NCBI GenBank assembly: GCA_015056325.1
Contig: SVGL01000003.1
Coordinates: forward strand, 1 to 64,000
Length of the DNA stretch: 64,000 nucleotides
Source: Clostridiales bacterium
GTDB taxonomy: Bacteria; Bacillota; Clostridia; Christensenellales; Aristaeellaceae
Direction of reading: 5' to 3'
Shown here: piece after piece, positions 45,801-53,680 of the stretch
Numbering within the stretch: position 1 is the stretch's first letter
How the letters are laid out: the number at the start of each line of letters is the position of its first letter
Translations under genes and position numbers: made by a program
The notes under the pieces: generated by a model
Seen by the model: the letters and a program-made list of their open reading frames with translations, nothing else
What the model was told of the DNA's origin: nothing
The model's database searches: none

Positions 45801-46181
45801 AAGCATGAGTGCGATCTGGCGCTGGAAAGAGAAAACAACTTTATCCGCCGCGCAGGGCTGTGCCTGCTGCATTCCATGCAGTTCAACGGCTATAACTGGA
45901 TCAGCTTCCTGCGCCTGATGCAGCCCGGTGCGGACGATATGATGCACAACCCCTATGCGGTGAGCAATCTGCCGCTGCTGGCAACCGTCAGCGGTGTGCT
46001 CCGGCTGCTGGAGAACACCCAGACGCCTGATAATCTGCTGCAGAGCTTCACGCATTACCTGCGGCAGGATGTGAACATGGCGACTTATACCGTGGCCGTG
46101 CGCAAGGATCAGAAGGCACTGGCACTGTATTTCCCGGGCATGGAGAACAGCGCTTCGCTCTGTGCGTGGCTGGACAACTGA
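42834..46181 (+). CDS. Giant soluble helical protein paired with the GTPase
   Basis: A 1115-residue protein with no signal peptide or membrane helix. The first ~300 residues mix strands and helices (SYGQLTVMYSATG, YNDFVTLQELWVLP); the rest is almost wholly helical and rich in Ala, Leu and Gln, like a solenoid or scaffold. It directly follows the GTPase with a GAGGTGATC site before the ATG. Placement, size and an N-terminal alpha/beta part recall the GTPase-associated protein 1 (GAP1) families from studies of NTP-dependent bacterial conflict systems, but I cannot confirm homology by eye. It could be an effector or a GTPase regulator. Confidence 0.7.
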   Translation: MNAAYRLMGNFPSRGFGDSLSSADFNSSAAIVSGKDARLPMSGAPRVRTPQAPGEVTEAYHAYEIHPLSYGQLTVMYSATGSMMQVNGAATRPCTYTNAVTWTGEGVPAYVSGDEAMCSMLRYNDFVTLQELWVLPKDVSSLPPKPWVEDAAVKLDYTLTAPVSDEMLRSLLVNYWRAASLQFFGPWDSGKRMACLYQDDLLMSHVSNRDRTFTVCISHEDDCHALVPQAKGFLWQMILKNLPAQIRNITSVAAAVPMQHALSLYRDAAMCVVYPTADATFDFNTGKFPALEVDEDRFMQQVLKGNQGALLKQMHTRFASLTGKMLLDECPFMADFDLALALYRIENTADDWTLLSNWYAVHRHLGQRHEIQGDMAARVMQDVDEYVASRLRGRETEVAQLLTSQKDRLNGLKAAGLQSFLWEKATYSAGSYCEVPARITLACQGMEGAVFFTELPAAKAVPENDVAVQRMAGLLSSVLNAHYLNGRLTDQQIKQIKVRGQEIYRTCKPFHDAMAMYLATYQNRHPEDRIRLLDLATQYLDADEQAAEALKMLAGRLDQPVTTQESEAISSLWARLKHPAVVQNELNNYIAALYVRYFDDLSVVSQSVSKLGANITGALVKVFSEEPGCSLRVNGKNFASILGQDDKADCLLAAARNLAEVEPAYRAYLAYQLKLSVRSGESLYHWIVDMINRSLHTRMYHGAEVKGAFLAWCTELVMDYTLNYALAAKRLPEKEAFGRMLKLATEKSPVFSRRMSMVLNVYETLLQANAPEAERQAQQLAPYLTGIQSGTMLQQVTSTYVGVLLQNEMQKAKFWDVMNRKDVISHLQRTGALPKQIFDKATRQAAAVCIRQEMAAIPQPSGYRALFNDYASSENRFKRSFGIADFQTDATISVLWHEVAAQTFLERFEGFFQACTSIDEARSLLEVAENTIGVRQKANDAQTGRIIRLLKDVQSAIHNLPDERQLFNRMVAMAMSLRVTQSDKALKLVKHECDLALERENNFIRRAGLCLLHSMQFNGYNWISFLRLMQPGADDMMHNPYAVSNLPLLATVSGVLRLLENTQTPDNLLQSFTHYLRQDVNMATYTVAVRKDQKALALYFPGMENSASLCAWLDN

Positions 46182-46220
46182 TCTGCTGGCGCACAAGGAT
46201 GAATGGAGGAAGAATCTGCT

Positions 46221-46673
46221 ATGTTTGACAAGGAACCCAATTGGTTTGCAGCTGGCGCAGGGGTAGCGTATGTTCTGGCCTTCCTGTTTTTGCCGCTGTA
46301 TACCTGTATCGGCCTGGTGCCCTTTACGGGCATGGCGCTGCTGGAGAGGGCGCCTGTGGTGGTGTTCCTGCTGATCTGCGGATTGCTGATGATTGCCAGC
46401 GGCCTGCTGGTGGAGTGGAGAATCAGCCTGGGCATCGGTGCAGTCAGCACGCTGCTCACTCTGATCTTCGGCTTGGTTGGCAGCAGCGTGGTATCCAACG
46501 GTTTACCCACTGAGATGGGCTATGGCGCGGTGATTTGCATCGTGCTGGGTGTTGTCTACTGCGTGCTGGAGCTGGTGATGGGCAATGTGCGCAAAAAGAA
46601 GATCCAGGCACAGCTGTGGGATTCCCAGGATGGGCAGGGCGCCCAGGAGTTCTCCTCCGTGGATTTCTTCTGA
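46221..46673 (+). CDS. Small four-helix membrane protein ending in DFF
   Basis: A 150-residue protein with about four membrane helices (WFAAGAGVAYVLAFLFLP, VVVFLLICGLLMIASGLL, ISLGIGAVSTLLTLIFGLVG, VICIVLGVVYCVLELVMG), then a short basic-to-acidic cytosolic tail ending SSVDFF. Family not recognised. ATG 46221 is preferred over 46203 because GGAGGAAGA lies 8-11 bases before it. It is the first integral membrane subunit after the soluble core and could recruit the cytosolic proteins through its tail. Confidence 0.65.
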   Translation: MFDKEPNWFAAGAGVAYVLAFLFLPLYTCIGLVPFTGMALLERAPVVVFLLICGLLMIASGLLVEWRISLGIGAVSTLLTLIFGLVGSSVVSNGLPTEMGYGAVICIVLGVVYCVLELVMGNVRKKKIQAQLWDSQDGQGAQEFSSVDFF

Positions 46674-46716
46674 TTCCCTCTCCATAGAAGCATTGTGATT
46701 GTAGGAGTTGGCTGCT

Positions 46717-49700
46717 ATGCAGAAACATTGGAAGATGATTGTTGCGCTGTTGCTGGCGCTCATGATGCTGATGTCCTCCGTTGGTATGGCGGAGGATGGC
46801 GTTGGCGTGCCTGCCGGAAATGAAACTGGCGTGACGGAAGATGCGCCTGGCGAGAAAAACGCTGAGGGAGAAGCAGCTGCGCCCGTAGTGACGGCGGCTC
46901 CTGCCGCCGGTACGGTGGAGGAAGAAGGGCAGGGAAATGCTGCCCCTCCCGCACAGGGTGATGCAGTGGAAAACCTTGAAACGACGGCGACGCCTGCCCC
47001 GGTAGTGACGGTTGTTCCTCCTGCGCAGCCCACGCCGGAAATCTCGGAGGCGCCCACGGGCGAGCCTGATAACGGCGCCGCGGAGGGAAATCCTGCTGAG
47101 GATGAAGCGACGGCAACGCCGGACGCCGACCTGGATGCCTCCATTGAGATTGATCCGGGCGAGGCGGAAACTGCCCCCACGCCTGAACCCACGAAGGCGC
47201 CGCCGGAGCGTCCCTTGGGCCGCGAGACCTGGGTGGTCATGAATACCAGCATGCGGGATATGACTGACACTCGTGTAGTGGCCGCCAACCTGATGGCGAA
47301 GTTCCTGCTGGCCCGTGCCGTGGCGGATAACGCACCGGTGGGTGTGTTCATGATGCGCAAGGCTACTCCGGAGATTTATCGTGGGCATGTCAAGAATGAG
47401 GATGATTGGGCGCAGCTTATGGAAACCTTGGCTGATGCGGGTTTCAACCGCCATGAACACGGTGCAATCTATGAACTCGCAGAGATCATGGAAGCGCTGG
47501 ATGGCCAAAGCATGAAGGATAAGGAACTGTGGCTGCTGTTCAACCAGGCGAAGGTCGAAGGTACACTGCAGCGTGCGACAACCGTAAAGCGTGTCCTGCA
47601 ATCCGAAGGCTTGAAAACAACAATCGTCCGCATTCAGAAAAGCGATGACAAGCTTGACAAGAAGGAAGCTTGGCTGGACGACAAGATTCTTGCAGACGTC
47701 GTGGGCGATATTTCAGCCCAGGCGCTGTATCATGATACGGTGATTAAGGATCCCATCACCACGGCTATGGACGTCTTCGGGCTGAACCTGCTGGCTCCGC
47801 TGACGACGATCAGCCTGAACGAAGAGGGCGTCTGCACTTGGACCCACAAGGGCATGGATACCCTGCTGGTGATTGATACCGATCAGAAGGGCGTGAAGGT
47901 CACCGCCGGCAGCGATGTGCAGGCGGGGGGCGCGTTCCCTGTTGTGATCCCGGTGAGCAATGAGCAGTGCATGGTGCTGCTGCGCGGCGCCAATCCTGGC
48001 ACCTACCTTATTGACGGCCAGGTGAATGGCCTGACCGTGGCCTACAAGATTGATCCTGCTGTGGCCAAGCCTATTGTGCAGGAAACCCGGACGGAAGGCG
48101 AGCCCTGGGTTTGGTATCTGGAGGATCAGACGCTGCGGGTCAGCGTGAATCTGCCCCAGGTTCGCCCCGGCGATCTGGGCAAGAGCGTTTGCATCGTGCG
48201 GGAGCAGGAGCCTGTGGTTGTGCCGGAGCCGATGGACGAAACGATGCCGGATATGACGACCGATGAGGAAAGCGGCGAGCTGGTTGCCAAGGAAGGCCAG
48301 CCGGCTCAGGCTGCTGAGGAAGACCTGGATCAGTCTGGCGAGGCGTTGCCGGAACAGACCGAAGAAAAGATGGTCTTTGTCACCGTGCCCCAGGATCGGA
48401 TTACGGAGATCTCCAGTGGCGAGAATGGTCATGTATGGGAGATTGTCATCCCCCGCCAGGAGCTGGGCAAGGGCAAGATCTGCTTTGAGTTCAATGTGAA
48501 GGGCTTTGTCATTCAAAGCGATGTGTACGAGTTCGAGGTCGTGGATCGTCAGCTGGAGTGCAGCGGAAGCAATGCGGCCAGTCTGAACTATTACTACAAT
48601 GTGCCTGGTCTGGAAGAAGAGCCCATCAGCGTGGAGCTGGCCCCCTATTTCTACAACCCTGACCAGCAGACGCTGAACTACAATGCCGTGTTCAATACCA
48701 CGGAGTATGTCATCGAGGATGGCGTCTTCCAGTATCACCGCGGGGAAACCACGGAGGACAAGCGCTGGTTCCTCGAGGTGGACGACGGTGTGTCCGATCC
48801 CGTTGAGTTCACCGTTGCGGTGGAGATGGTCGATTTCATGGCCGCTGCGGCCCAGTGGAAGGCTGCTCTGAATGCCGTGAACTATGAGGTGACCCTCGGT
48901 GAAAAGACGGAGATCGCCTTTGTTCTGCCGGCGGAATACGCGGCGTTCTATCAGGACGTCCGGACACAGTACCCCGAGCTGCCGGAGGAGCTGACGGAGG
49001 CGCTGAAGATCACCGCTGTGCTGACGGACGGCCGCTATGAGTCTGGCTTTCCCCAGCAGGTTGTGCTGACCAAGCAGGATGACGGCAGCGTGCTTGGCAC
49101 GGTGGTTATTCCGCCCTATGAGTCGGAGGACAGCGGCAGCGTAGTCTTCTATGTGGACGTGCTGGGCGAAAGCATTCCCGAGCAGAAGATCGTGGAGGCA
49201 TGCACCATCAAGGTGCCCAATGATAAGCCGGCCCTGGCGAATGCCGCCCTGAAGGCGCTGACGTTCAAGGTTGGCATCCATGGTGCGCCCGACGCCCGTG
49301 AACCGCTGACCTTTGCAGCCATCAACGATGCGCAGAAGGAAGACGCGGTGCTGCTGCCTGAGCCCTTTGTACCTGCGCAGCTGTTTGTCGATCTGATCCA
49401 CCTGAAGGACGGTATGACCATGACCATTGCGGTGGATCAGCCGGAGCTGGTGCGCCTGATGATCGTGAACGCGGAGGATGCCTCCGAGGAGACCGGCGCT
49501 GCCCTGGAACCGGTGGAGGCAAATGGTGCAGGCGAGTGGAAGCTTGACTGCATTGCGATCGAACAGACCTATGTGCTGCAGATTCTGGATGAGGGCACTG
49601 TGACGGTCACCATCAGCGCGAATGATGGTCAGTTTGATGGCGAAGAGTCCATCACCTGGACGTTCCAGGTGTACTCTGTTTACGACCTCATCCTGCTGAT

Positions 49701-50145
49701 CATGATCATTTCCGCATCCGTGTTGACGGTGCTGATCATTGTGCTGCTGGTGCTGCGGCAGATCAGGAAGCCCTCCTTTGCCCGCTACCACAGCGTGATG
49801 CATATGCGCATGTGCACCCAGTATTCGCCCAATGGCCCCGAAGCATGGGTGCCCATGGACGTCTATGGCAAGAAGGAGACGGATCTGGCGAAGCTGTTCA
49901 TTGCCTGCCAGCAGACGCCTGTGACCAGCCTGACGATGGATGTGCTGGCGGATGTGGCCATTCAGCCTGGCAAGCGCCGCAGCTACCGCATCGTGCTGGG
50001 CAAGCGCGCAGAGCACCTGAACATCACAGTGAATAACATGGCACAGGCCACCAATAAGCCTGTTTCCTTCGATCAGGAACAGATGGTCAATGTCTATGCG
50101 GACGGTAATGAAGTGCTCTTCTTCATGATTTCCTCGGGCAGCTGA
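46717..50145 (+). CDS. Giant membrane-anchored protein with a degenerate vWA-like domain
   Basis: A 1142-residue protein with a signal peptide (IVALLLALMMLMSSVGMAED). A Pro/Thr/Glu-rich linker of about 140 residues follows, then a domain with vWA topology in which the MIDAS site reads MNTSM instead of DxSxS, so it should not bind metal in the usual way. Long strand-rich extracellular modules come next. One membrane helix near residue 1000 ends in VLRQIRKPSFAR, almost the same juxtamembrane sequence as the 31.6-kb vWA protein, followed by a ~125-residue cytoplasmic domain. The two look like divergent paralogues, one metal-competent and one not. Start at 46717 with TAGGAG at 46702-46707. Confidence 0.75.
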   Translation: MQKHWKMIVALLLALMMLMSSVGMAEDGVGVPAGNETGVTEDAPGEKNAEGEAAAPVVTAAPAAGTVEEEGQGNAAPPAQGDAVENLETTATPAPVVTVVPPAQPTPEISEAPTGEPDNGAAEGNPAEDEATATPDADLDASIEIDPGEAETAPTPEPTKAPPERPLGRETWVVMNTSMRDMTDTRVVAANLMAKFLLARAVADNAPVGVFMMRKATPEIYRGHVKNEDDWAQLMETLADAGFNRHEHGAIYELAEIMEALDGQSMKDKELWLLFNQAKVEGTLQRATTVKRVLQSEGLKTTIVRIQKSDDKLDKKEAWLDDKILADVVGDISAQALYHDTVIKDPITTAMDVFGLNLLAPLTTISLNEEGVCTWTHKGMDTLLVIDTDQKGVKVTAGSDVQAGGAFPVVIPVSNEQCMVLLRGANPGTYLIDGQVNGLTVAYKIDPAVAKPIVQETRTEGEPWVWYLEDQTLRVSVNLPQVRPGDLGKSVCIVREQEPVVVPEPMDETMPDMTTDEESGELVAKEGQPAQAAEEDLDQSGEALPEQTEEKMVFVTVPQDRITEISSGENGHVWEIVIPRQELGKGKICFEFNVKGFVIQSDVYEFEVVDRQLECSGSNAASLNYYYNVPGLEEEPISVELAPYFYNPDQQTLNYNAVFNTTEYVIEDGVFQYHRGETTEDKRWFLEVDDGVSDPVEFTVAVEMVDFMAAAAQWKAALNAVNYEVTLGEKTEIAFVLPAEYAAFYQDVRTQYPELPEELTEALKITAVLTDGRYESGFPQQVVLTKQDDGSVLGTVVIPPYESEDSGSVVFYVDVLGESIPEQKIVEACTIKVPNDKPALANAALKALTFKVGIHGAPDAREPLTFAAINDAQKEDAVLLPEPFVPAQLFVDLIHLKDGMTMTIAVDQPELVRLMIVNAEDASEETGAALEPVEANGAGEWKLDCIAIEQTYVLQILDEGTVTVTISANDGQFDGEESITWTFQVYSVYDLILLIMIISASVLTVLIIVLLVLRQIRKPSFARYHSVMHMRMCTQYSPNGPEAWVPMDVYGKKETDLAKLFIACQQTPVTSLTMDVLADVAIQPGKRRSYRIVLGKRAEHLNITVNNMAQATNKPVSFDQEQMVNVYADGNEVLFFMISSGS

Positions 50146-50172
50146 TCAGGATGTATTACAGGAGATGATCTC

Positions 50173-51552
50173 GTGACAAATGATGAATGGAACCTGGACT
50201 CAGCCAACGATTCTGTTTCCAATGGATGGGATCTGCCTGTGCCTCAAACGCAAAACGTGCCTCAGGCGACGAATATCAACAGCGGCTTTCAGCCAGAGGC
50301 CAGGCGGGTGGAAAAACTGCGCGGCCCCTGGCACTGGGCGCTGACGCTCCTGGCGCTGCTGATCGTGGGCGGTCTGTCCTTCCTGATGGCTTACCTGACC
50401 AAGGACATCGAGAAGCGCCCGGCACTGCTGATGGGCCTGATCTTCGCGGTTCCGATGGCGGCCATGTTCCTGGCCAGTCTGCTGCTGGAGCAGCGCACCT
50501 GTGCCATGACGCCCAGCTTCCTGCGCAAAACCCAGGCGATCATTGCCCTGGTAGCCGTGGTGGCAACCTTTTGCGTGGGCACGCTCTGTGACTGGATCTA
50601 CCTGGAGAGTTACGCGACCAAGTCAGAGTACCGCACGGTTTTCGTGCTGGACAAGAGCGACTCCATGGGCGGCGGTGTCGGTTCGAATGACGAAAAGCTG
50701 ATCAAGGCCATGGAACCGGTTCTGGAAGGCATGTCGCCTACGGAGGAAGTGGGCTTGGTGCTGTTCGAGACGGAGGTGCTGGATTATACACCGATCAGGC
50801 CGCTGGGGGACAACAATCACGGCGTGAACCTGATGAAAACCATCCGGGATACAGCTCCGAGAGGCTTGACAAATTTCACTGCAGCCCTGGATCAGGCGAT
50901 TGCACTGATTGACAGCCATCAGGCCAGCCGTGCGGACGATATGCAGTATCGCATCATTTTCCTCACGGACGGCGATGATACAGTAAATATTGCCGATAAC
51001 ATCGAACGAATTACAAATACCTGCAAAAACAAACAGATTACCGTGCATGGCGTTGCATTCAGCGCGGCGGGCGATCTGAATAGGCTGAGCATGCTGATCG
51101 GTGCCACGGGCGGACAAACCGTACGCGCCGATGATATGGATCAGCTGATTGAAGTGATGACTGTCCTGACCAAGAACGATGCGGATCTTCTGCGCTCTGG
51201 TCACAAGGACGCCAACATCATGACCGCCATCATGCTGTGCCTGGAGGGCATTGTCATCGGCGTGGGCCTGTGGCTGATGCTGAGCGTGCACGGCCAGTTC
51301 CGTGTGCAGGCCATCCTGTCCCCCCTCATGGGTGTGGCTGCCCTGGTGCTGCTCAAATATGCCGGGTTTACTGCGGAGGCAGATTTCTGGTGGATCATTG
51401 AGGGCGTTGCCTTCTCCTTGCTGGGCATCGTCTTCATGACCAAGAACCGTTTGCTGAACAGGAATGAGGAGGACAAGCCGAAGCAGAATGCATCCCAGTC
51501 GCCTCAGAATCCGCAGGCACCCTCCGTGAACATCCCTGATTTCGACTTCTGA
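50173..51552 (+). CDS. Polytopic vWA membrane protein
   Basis: A 459-residue protein that starts with GTG (GGAG at 50161-50164). The N-terminal cytosolic tail holds GWDLPVPQ. Three membrane helices follow (residues ~55-150), then a vWA domain with an intact MIDAS (DKSDSM near residue 160), FLTDGDDT near 262 and a late GLTNFTAA threonine loop. Two or three more helices near 360-430 and a tail ending IPDFDF complete it. This topology recalls BatA/BatB-like vWA membrane proteins, which cooperate with MoxR ATPases, but no MoxR gene is present. It is probably the membrane hub that connects the giant single-pass proteins. Confidence 0.85.
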   Translation: MTNDEWNLDSANDSVSNGWDLPVPQTQNVPQATNINSGFQPEARRVEKLRGPWHWALTLLALLIVGGLSFLMAYLTKDIEKRPALLMGLIFAVPMAAMFLASLLLEQRTCAMTPSFLRKTQAIIALVAVVATFCVGTLCDWIYLESYATKSEYRTVFVLDKSDSMGGGVGSNDEKLIKAMEPVLEGMSPTEEVGLVLFETEVLDYTPIRPLGDNNHGVNLMKTIRDTAPRGLTNFTAALDQAIALIDSHQASRADDMQYRIIFLTDGDDTVNIADNIERITNTCKNKQITVHGVAFSAAGDLNRLSMLIGATGGQTVRADDMDQLIEVMTVLTKNDADLLRSGHKDANIMTAIMLCLEGIVIGVGLWLMLSVHGQFRVQAILSPLMGVAALVLLKYAGFTAEADFWWIIEGVAFSLLGIVFMTKNRLLNRNEEDKPKQNASQSPQNPQAPSVNIPDFDF

Positions 51553-51571
51553 CAAGATAGGCTGTGAGACA

Positions 51572-53524
51572 ATGGCCAGACGGAAAAATGATCAAAATGA
51601 CTGGGGCCTGAGCGATGATATGACCCAAAGCTCACCCAGTGCCTGGGGTGCCGGCAATCAAGCCGGGACCTCTGGCTTTGGCGGGGATGACTGGGGCTTA
51701 CCCCAGGTTCATTCCCCCGAATCCTCAAAGCCCCGGCCCGGTGCAGAAGGCATCGACTGGGCCCTTGACAAAGGCGGCCCGCCCATGAATTCCCCCTCGT
51801 TCTGGGGCAATGGCGGCGGCATCAGCCCCCGTACCGCGCGCCGCCTCACGCTGGCAGGCGTGGTGCTGGCAGTTCTGATGATTGCGCTGACGCTGGTGTT
51901 CTTTGTGTCCGGAAAGACCGATTATCTGGACGGCCAGGTGAACGTGCGGCAGCAGCAGGAAGACAGCCGTTTCAAGCTGAATGTGTCATACAAGCTGGAG
52001 CAGCTGCAGCCTTCGTTGGCGTATGCGGCAGGCTTTATGATCTCGCCAGAGGGTGAGCTGCCGGTGGCTGTCAGTGATCCGGTGTTCATCACAGGCGTGA
52101 CATCCTATCAGCTGCAGGAAGAGATTACCATCATGCAGGAGGGTAACTACCGGCTGCTGATGTACTACTATCCGCTGACTGATCCTGTCATGCGTACCAC
52201 CAAGCCCCAGCTGCTGCAGCTGCGGTACACGGTTACGCCCCAGGTGACCCCGCCGCCTGATGAGACCCAGTGGTACGATGCATCCACGCCCACACCCAGC
52301 CCCAGTCCGCCCCCGACGCCAACCCCGACACCCACGCCCACGCCGACGCCTACCCCCAGTCCTCGCCAGACGCCTAAGGTGAGCGATCTGCCCACGGTTG
52401 TGCCGGCAACGCCTACGCCGTCCCCGTCGGCGCTGCCCACGGCGCCCTCTGCTGCTCTGTTCAGCACTTACCCGCTGAACACCCGTTACTATTACTTCCA
52501 GATGACGGACAATGAGAAGCGCCTCTTCAGCGAGATGTATGACGCGATGGCAGCCTTCGCATCGAGTGTGGAGCTGAAGGGCAGCTATACGCAGGAGGAG
52601 TTCAAGCGGGCAAGCTTCGTGCTTGAATTCGATTGCCCGGAGATTCTCTACCAGGCGTCCGAGGATGGCGCACGGATCAGCTACCACTACTGGAGCTCGA
52701 CAGGGAAGCTGTCCAGTGTGGAATTCGTCTATTCGATGACCAAGGCAGAGGCGGACCGCACCTTTAACCAGGTGATGGACAAGATCCGCAGCATGCAGCG
52801 GCAGCCGGGCTTCGGTGCGACGGATTTCAGCAAGCAGTACACCATCTACAAGTACCTGATCCAGAATAACTATTACGATAAGGAGAAGGACTTCTGCGCG
52901 ATGGCCAACAGCGCCTGGCTGCTGGGTTACTCGAAGTGCTCGGGCTATACCCGCGCGCTGAACCTGGCGCTGCGCTACTATGGCATCCAGTGCTGTGAAA
53001 TCTGGGGCGATACCTACGATAATGGTGTGATATCGCCGATATCCCATCTGTGGACGGGAATCAAACTGGATGGCTCCTGGTACCATTGCGACGCTACCTG
53101 GGATGACCCGATCTCGGATGACCCGAACTATGATCCCTTTGCCCGGAGTGTGCCGGTGCTGCCCTACCTGAACCTGAATGACGACCGGATGATGCGTGCC
53201 CGTTCCATTCACCCGAATGTGATCTTCGATGTGCCCACCTGCTGGAACACCCAGTACAACTACTACAAGACCATTGGCGCGCTGATCCCTGCGGGCAGCG
53301 ACGCAAAAACCAGCGTACACAACGCACTGACGAAGGCCTATCAGAATGGGGACAACTTCTTTGCCATGTCCTTTGAGAGCGCCAGGGATTACCAGACCGT
53401 GATGGCCTCCCTTGTGGAGTATCTCAAGAGCTGGCGGTACGGTTCAACCAGGTACAACGGCTGCAGCTGGACCTACAAGGCTGAGGCCAACCTGCTGTAT
53501 GTGTACAATATTGGATTCCGGTAA
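51572..53524 (+). CDS. Membrane-anchored transglutaminase-like protein
   Basis: A 650-residue protein. The N-terminal ~85 residues are cytosolic, disordered and contain repeated short motifs (NDWGL, DDWGLPQ, IDWAL) like the WDLP of the gene before. One membrane helix (LTLAGVVLAVLMIALTLVFF) follows, then a strand-rich outside module, a Pro/Thr repeat linker near residues 230-290 and a transglutaminase-like domain. Its catalytic triad is visible as YSKCSGY (Cys ~456), ISHLW (His ~491) and CDATWDDP (Asp ~507). Such domains cross-link or cleave proteins or peptides outside the cell. It ends the core operon, before a terminator. The binding site before ATG 51572 is weak. Confidence 0.88.
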   Translation: MARRKNDQNDWGLSDDMTQSSPSAWGAGNQAGTSGFGGDDWGLPQVHSPESSKPRPGAEGIDWALDKGGPPMNSPSFWGNGGGISPRTARRLTLAGVVLAVLMIALTLVFFVSGKTDYLDGQVNVRQQQEDSRFKLNVSYKLEQLQPSLAYAAGFMISPEGELPVAVSDPVFITGVTSYQLQEEITIMQEGNYRLLMYYYPLTDPVMRTTKPQLLQLRYTVTPQVTPPPDETQWYDASTPTPSPSPPPTPTPTPTPTPTPTPSPRQTPKVSDLPTVVPATPTPSPSALPTAPSAALFSTYPLNTRYYYFQMTDNEKRLFSEMYDAMAAFASSVELKGSYTQEEFKRASFVLEFDCPEILYQASEDGARISYHYWSSTGKLSSVEFVYSMTKAEADRTFNQVMDKIRSMQRQPGFGATDFSKQYTIYKYLIQNNYYDKEKDFCAMANSAWLLGYSKCSGYTRALNLALRYYGIQCCEIWGDTYDNGVISPISHLWTGIKLDGSWYHCDATWDDPISDDPNYDPFARSVPVLPYLNLNDDRMMRARSIHPNVIFDVPTCWNTQYNYYKTIGALIPAGSDAKTSVHNALTKAYQNGDNFFAMSFESARDYQTVMASLVEYLKSWRYGSTRYNGCSWTYKAEANLLYVYNIGFR

Positions 53525-53544
53525 ACCATCGTGCAGTGATGCAC

Positions 53545-53577
53545 GGAAGGGCTGCCCGTACAGGGCAGTCCTTTTTA
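53545..53577 (+). terminator. Terminator at the end of the core tubulin-like operon
   Basis: AGGGCTGCCC and GGGCAGTCC pair around GTACA and are followed by TTTTTATG. Confidence 0.8.
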
Positions 53578-53596
53578 TGGCATAAAGAGCGAGCGC

Positions 53597-53625
53597 TTGA
53601 TTTTTTACTGCTTTTATGCTATGCT
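53597..53625 (+). promoter_or_regulatory. Promoter of the glycosidase-Lgt-RCC1 genes
   Basis: TTGATT (53597-53602), a 17-bp spacer and TATGCT (53620-53625) lie between the terminator and the next gene. This suggests a separate transcription unit. Confidence 0.6.
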
Positions 53626-53680
53626 ACAAAATGACAAACTTTGCAAACATATCACTACTGATAAGGAGTGAAGCTGCCCT

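Noticed and set aside
41286-46196. Very long antisense open frame (1636 codons) opposite the GTPase and scaffold genes
   Set aside because: It is a shadow of GC-rich coding sequence: no ribosome binding site, biased low-complexity composition and a much better gene on the other strand.
52290-52380. Short tandem repeats encoding Pro/Thr as a possible contingency locus
   Set aside because: The repeat is a coding linker with mixed codons rather than an exact nucleotide tract, so slippage is not specially favoured.
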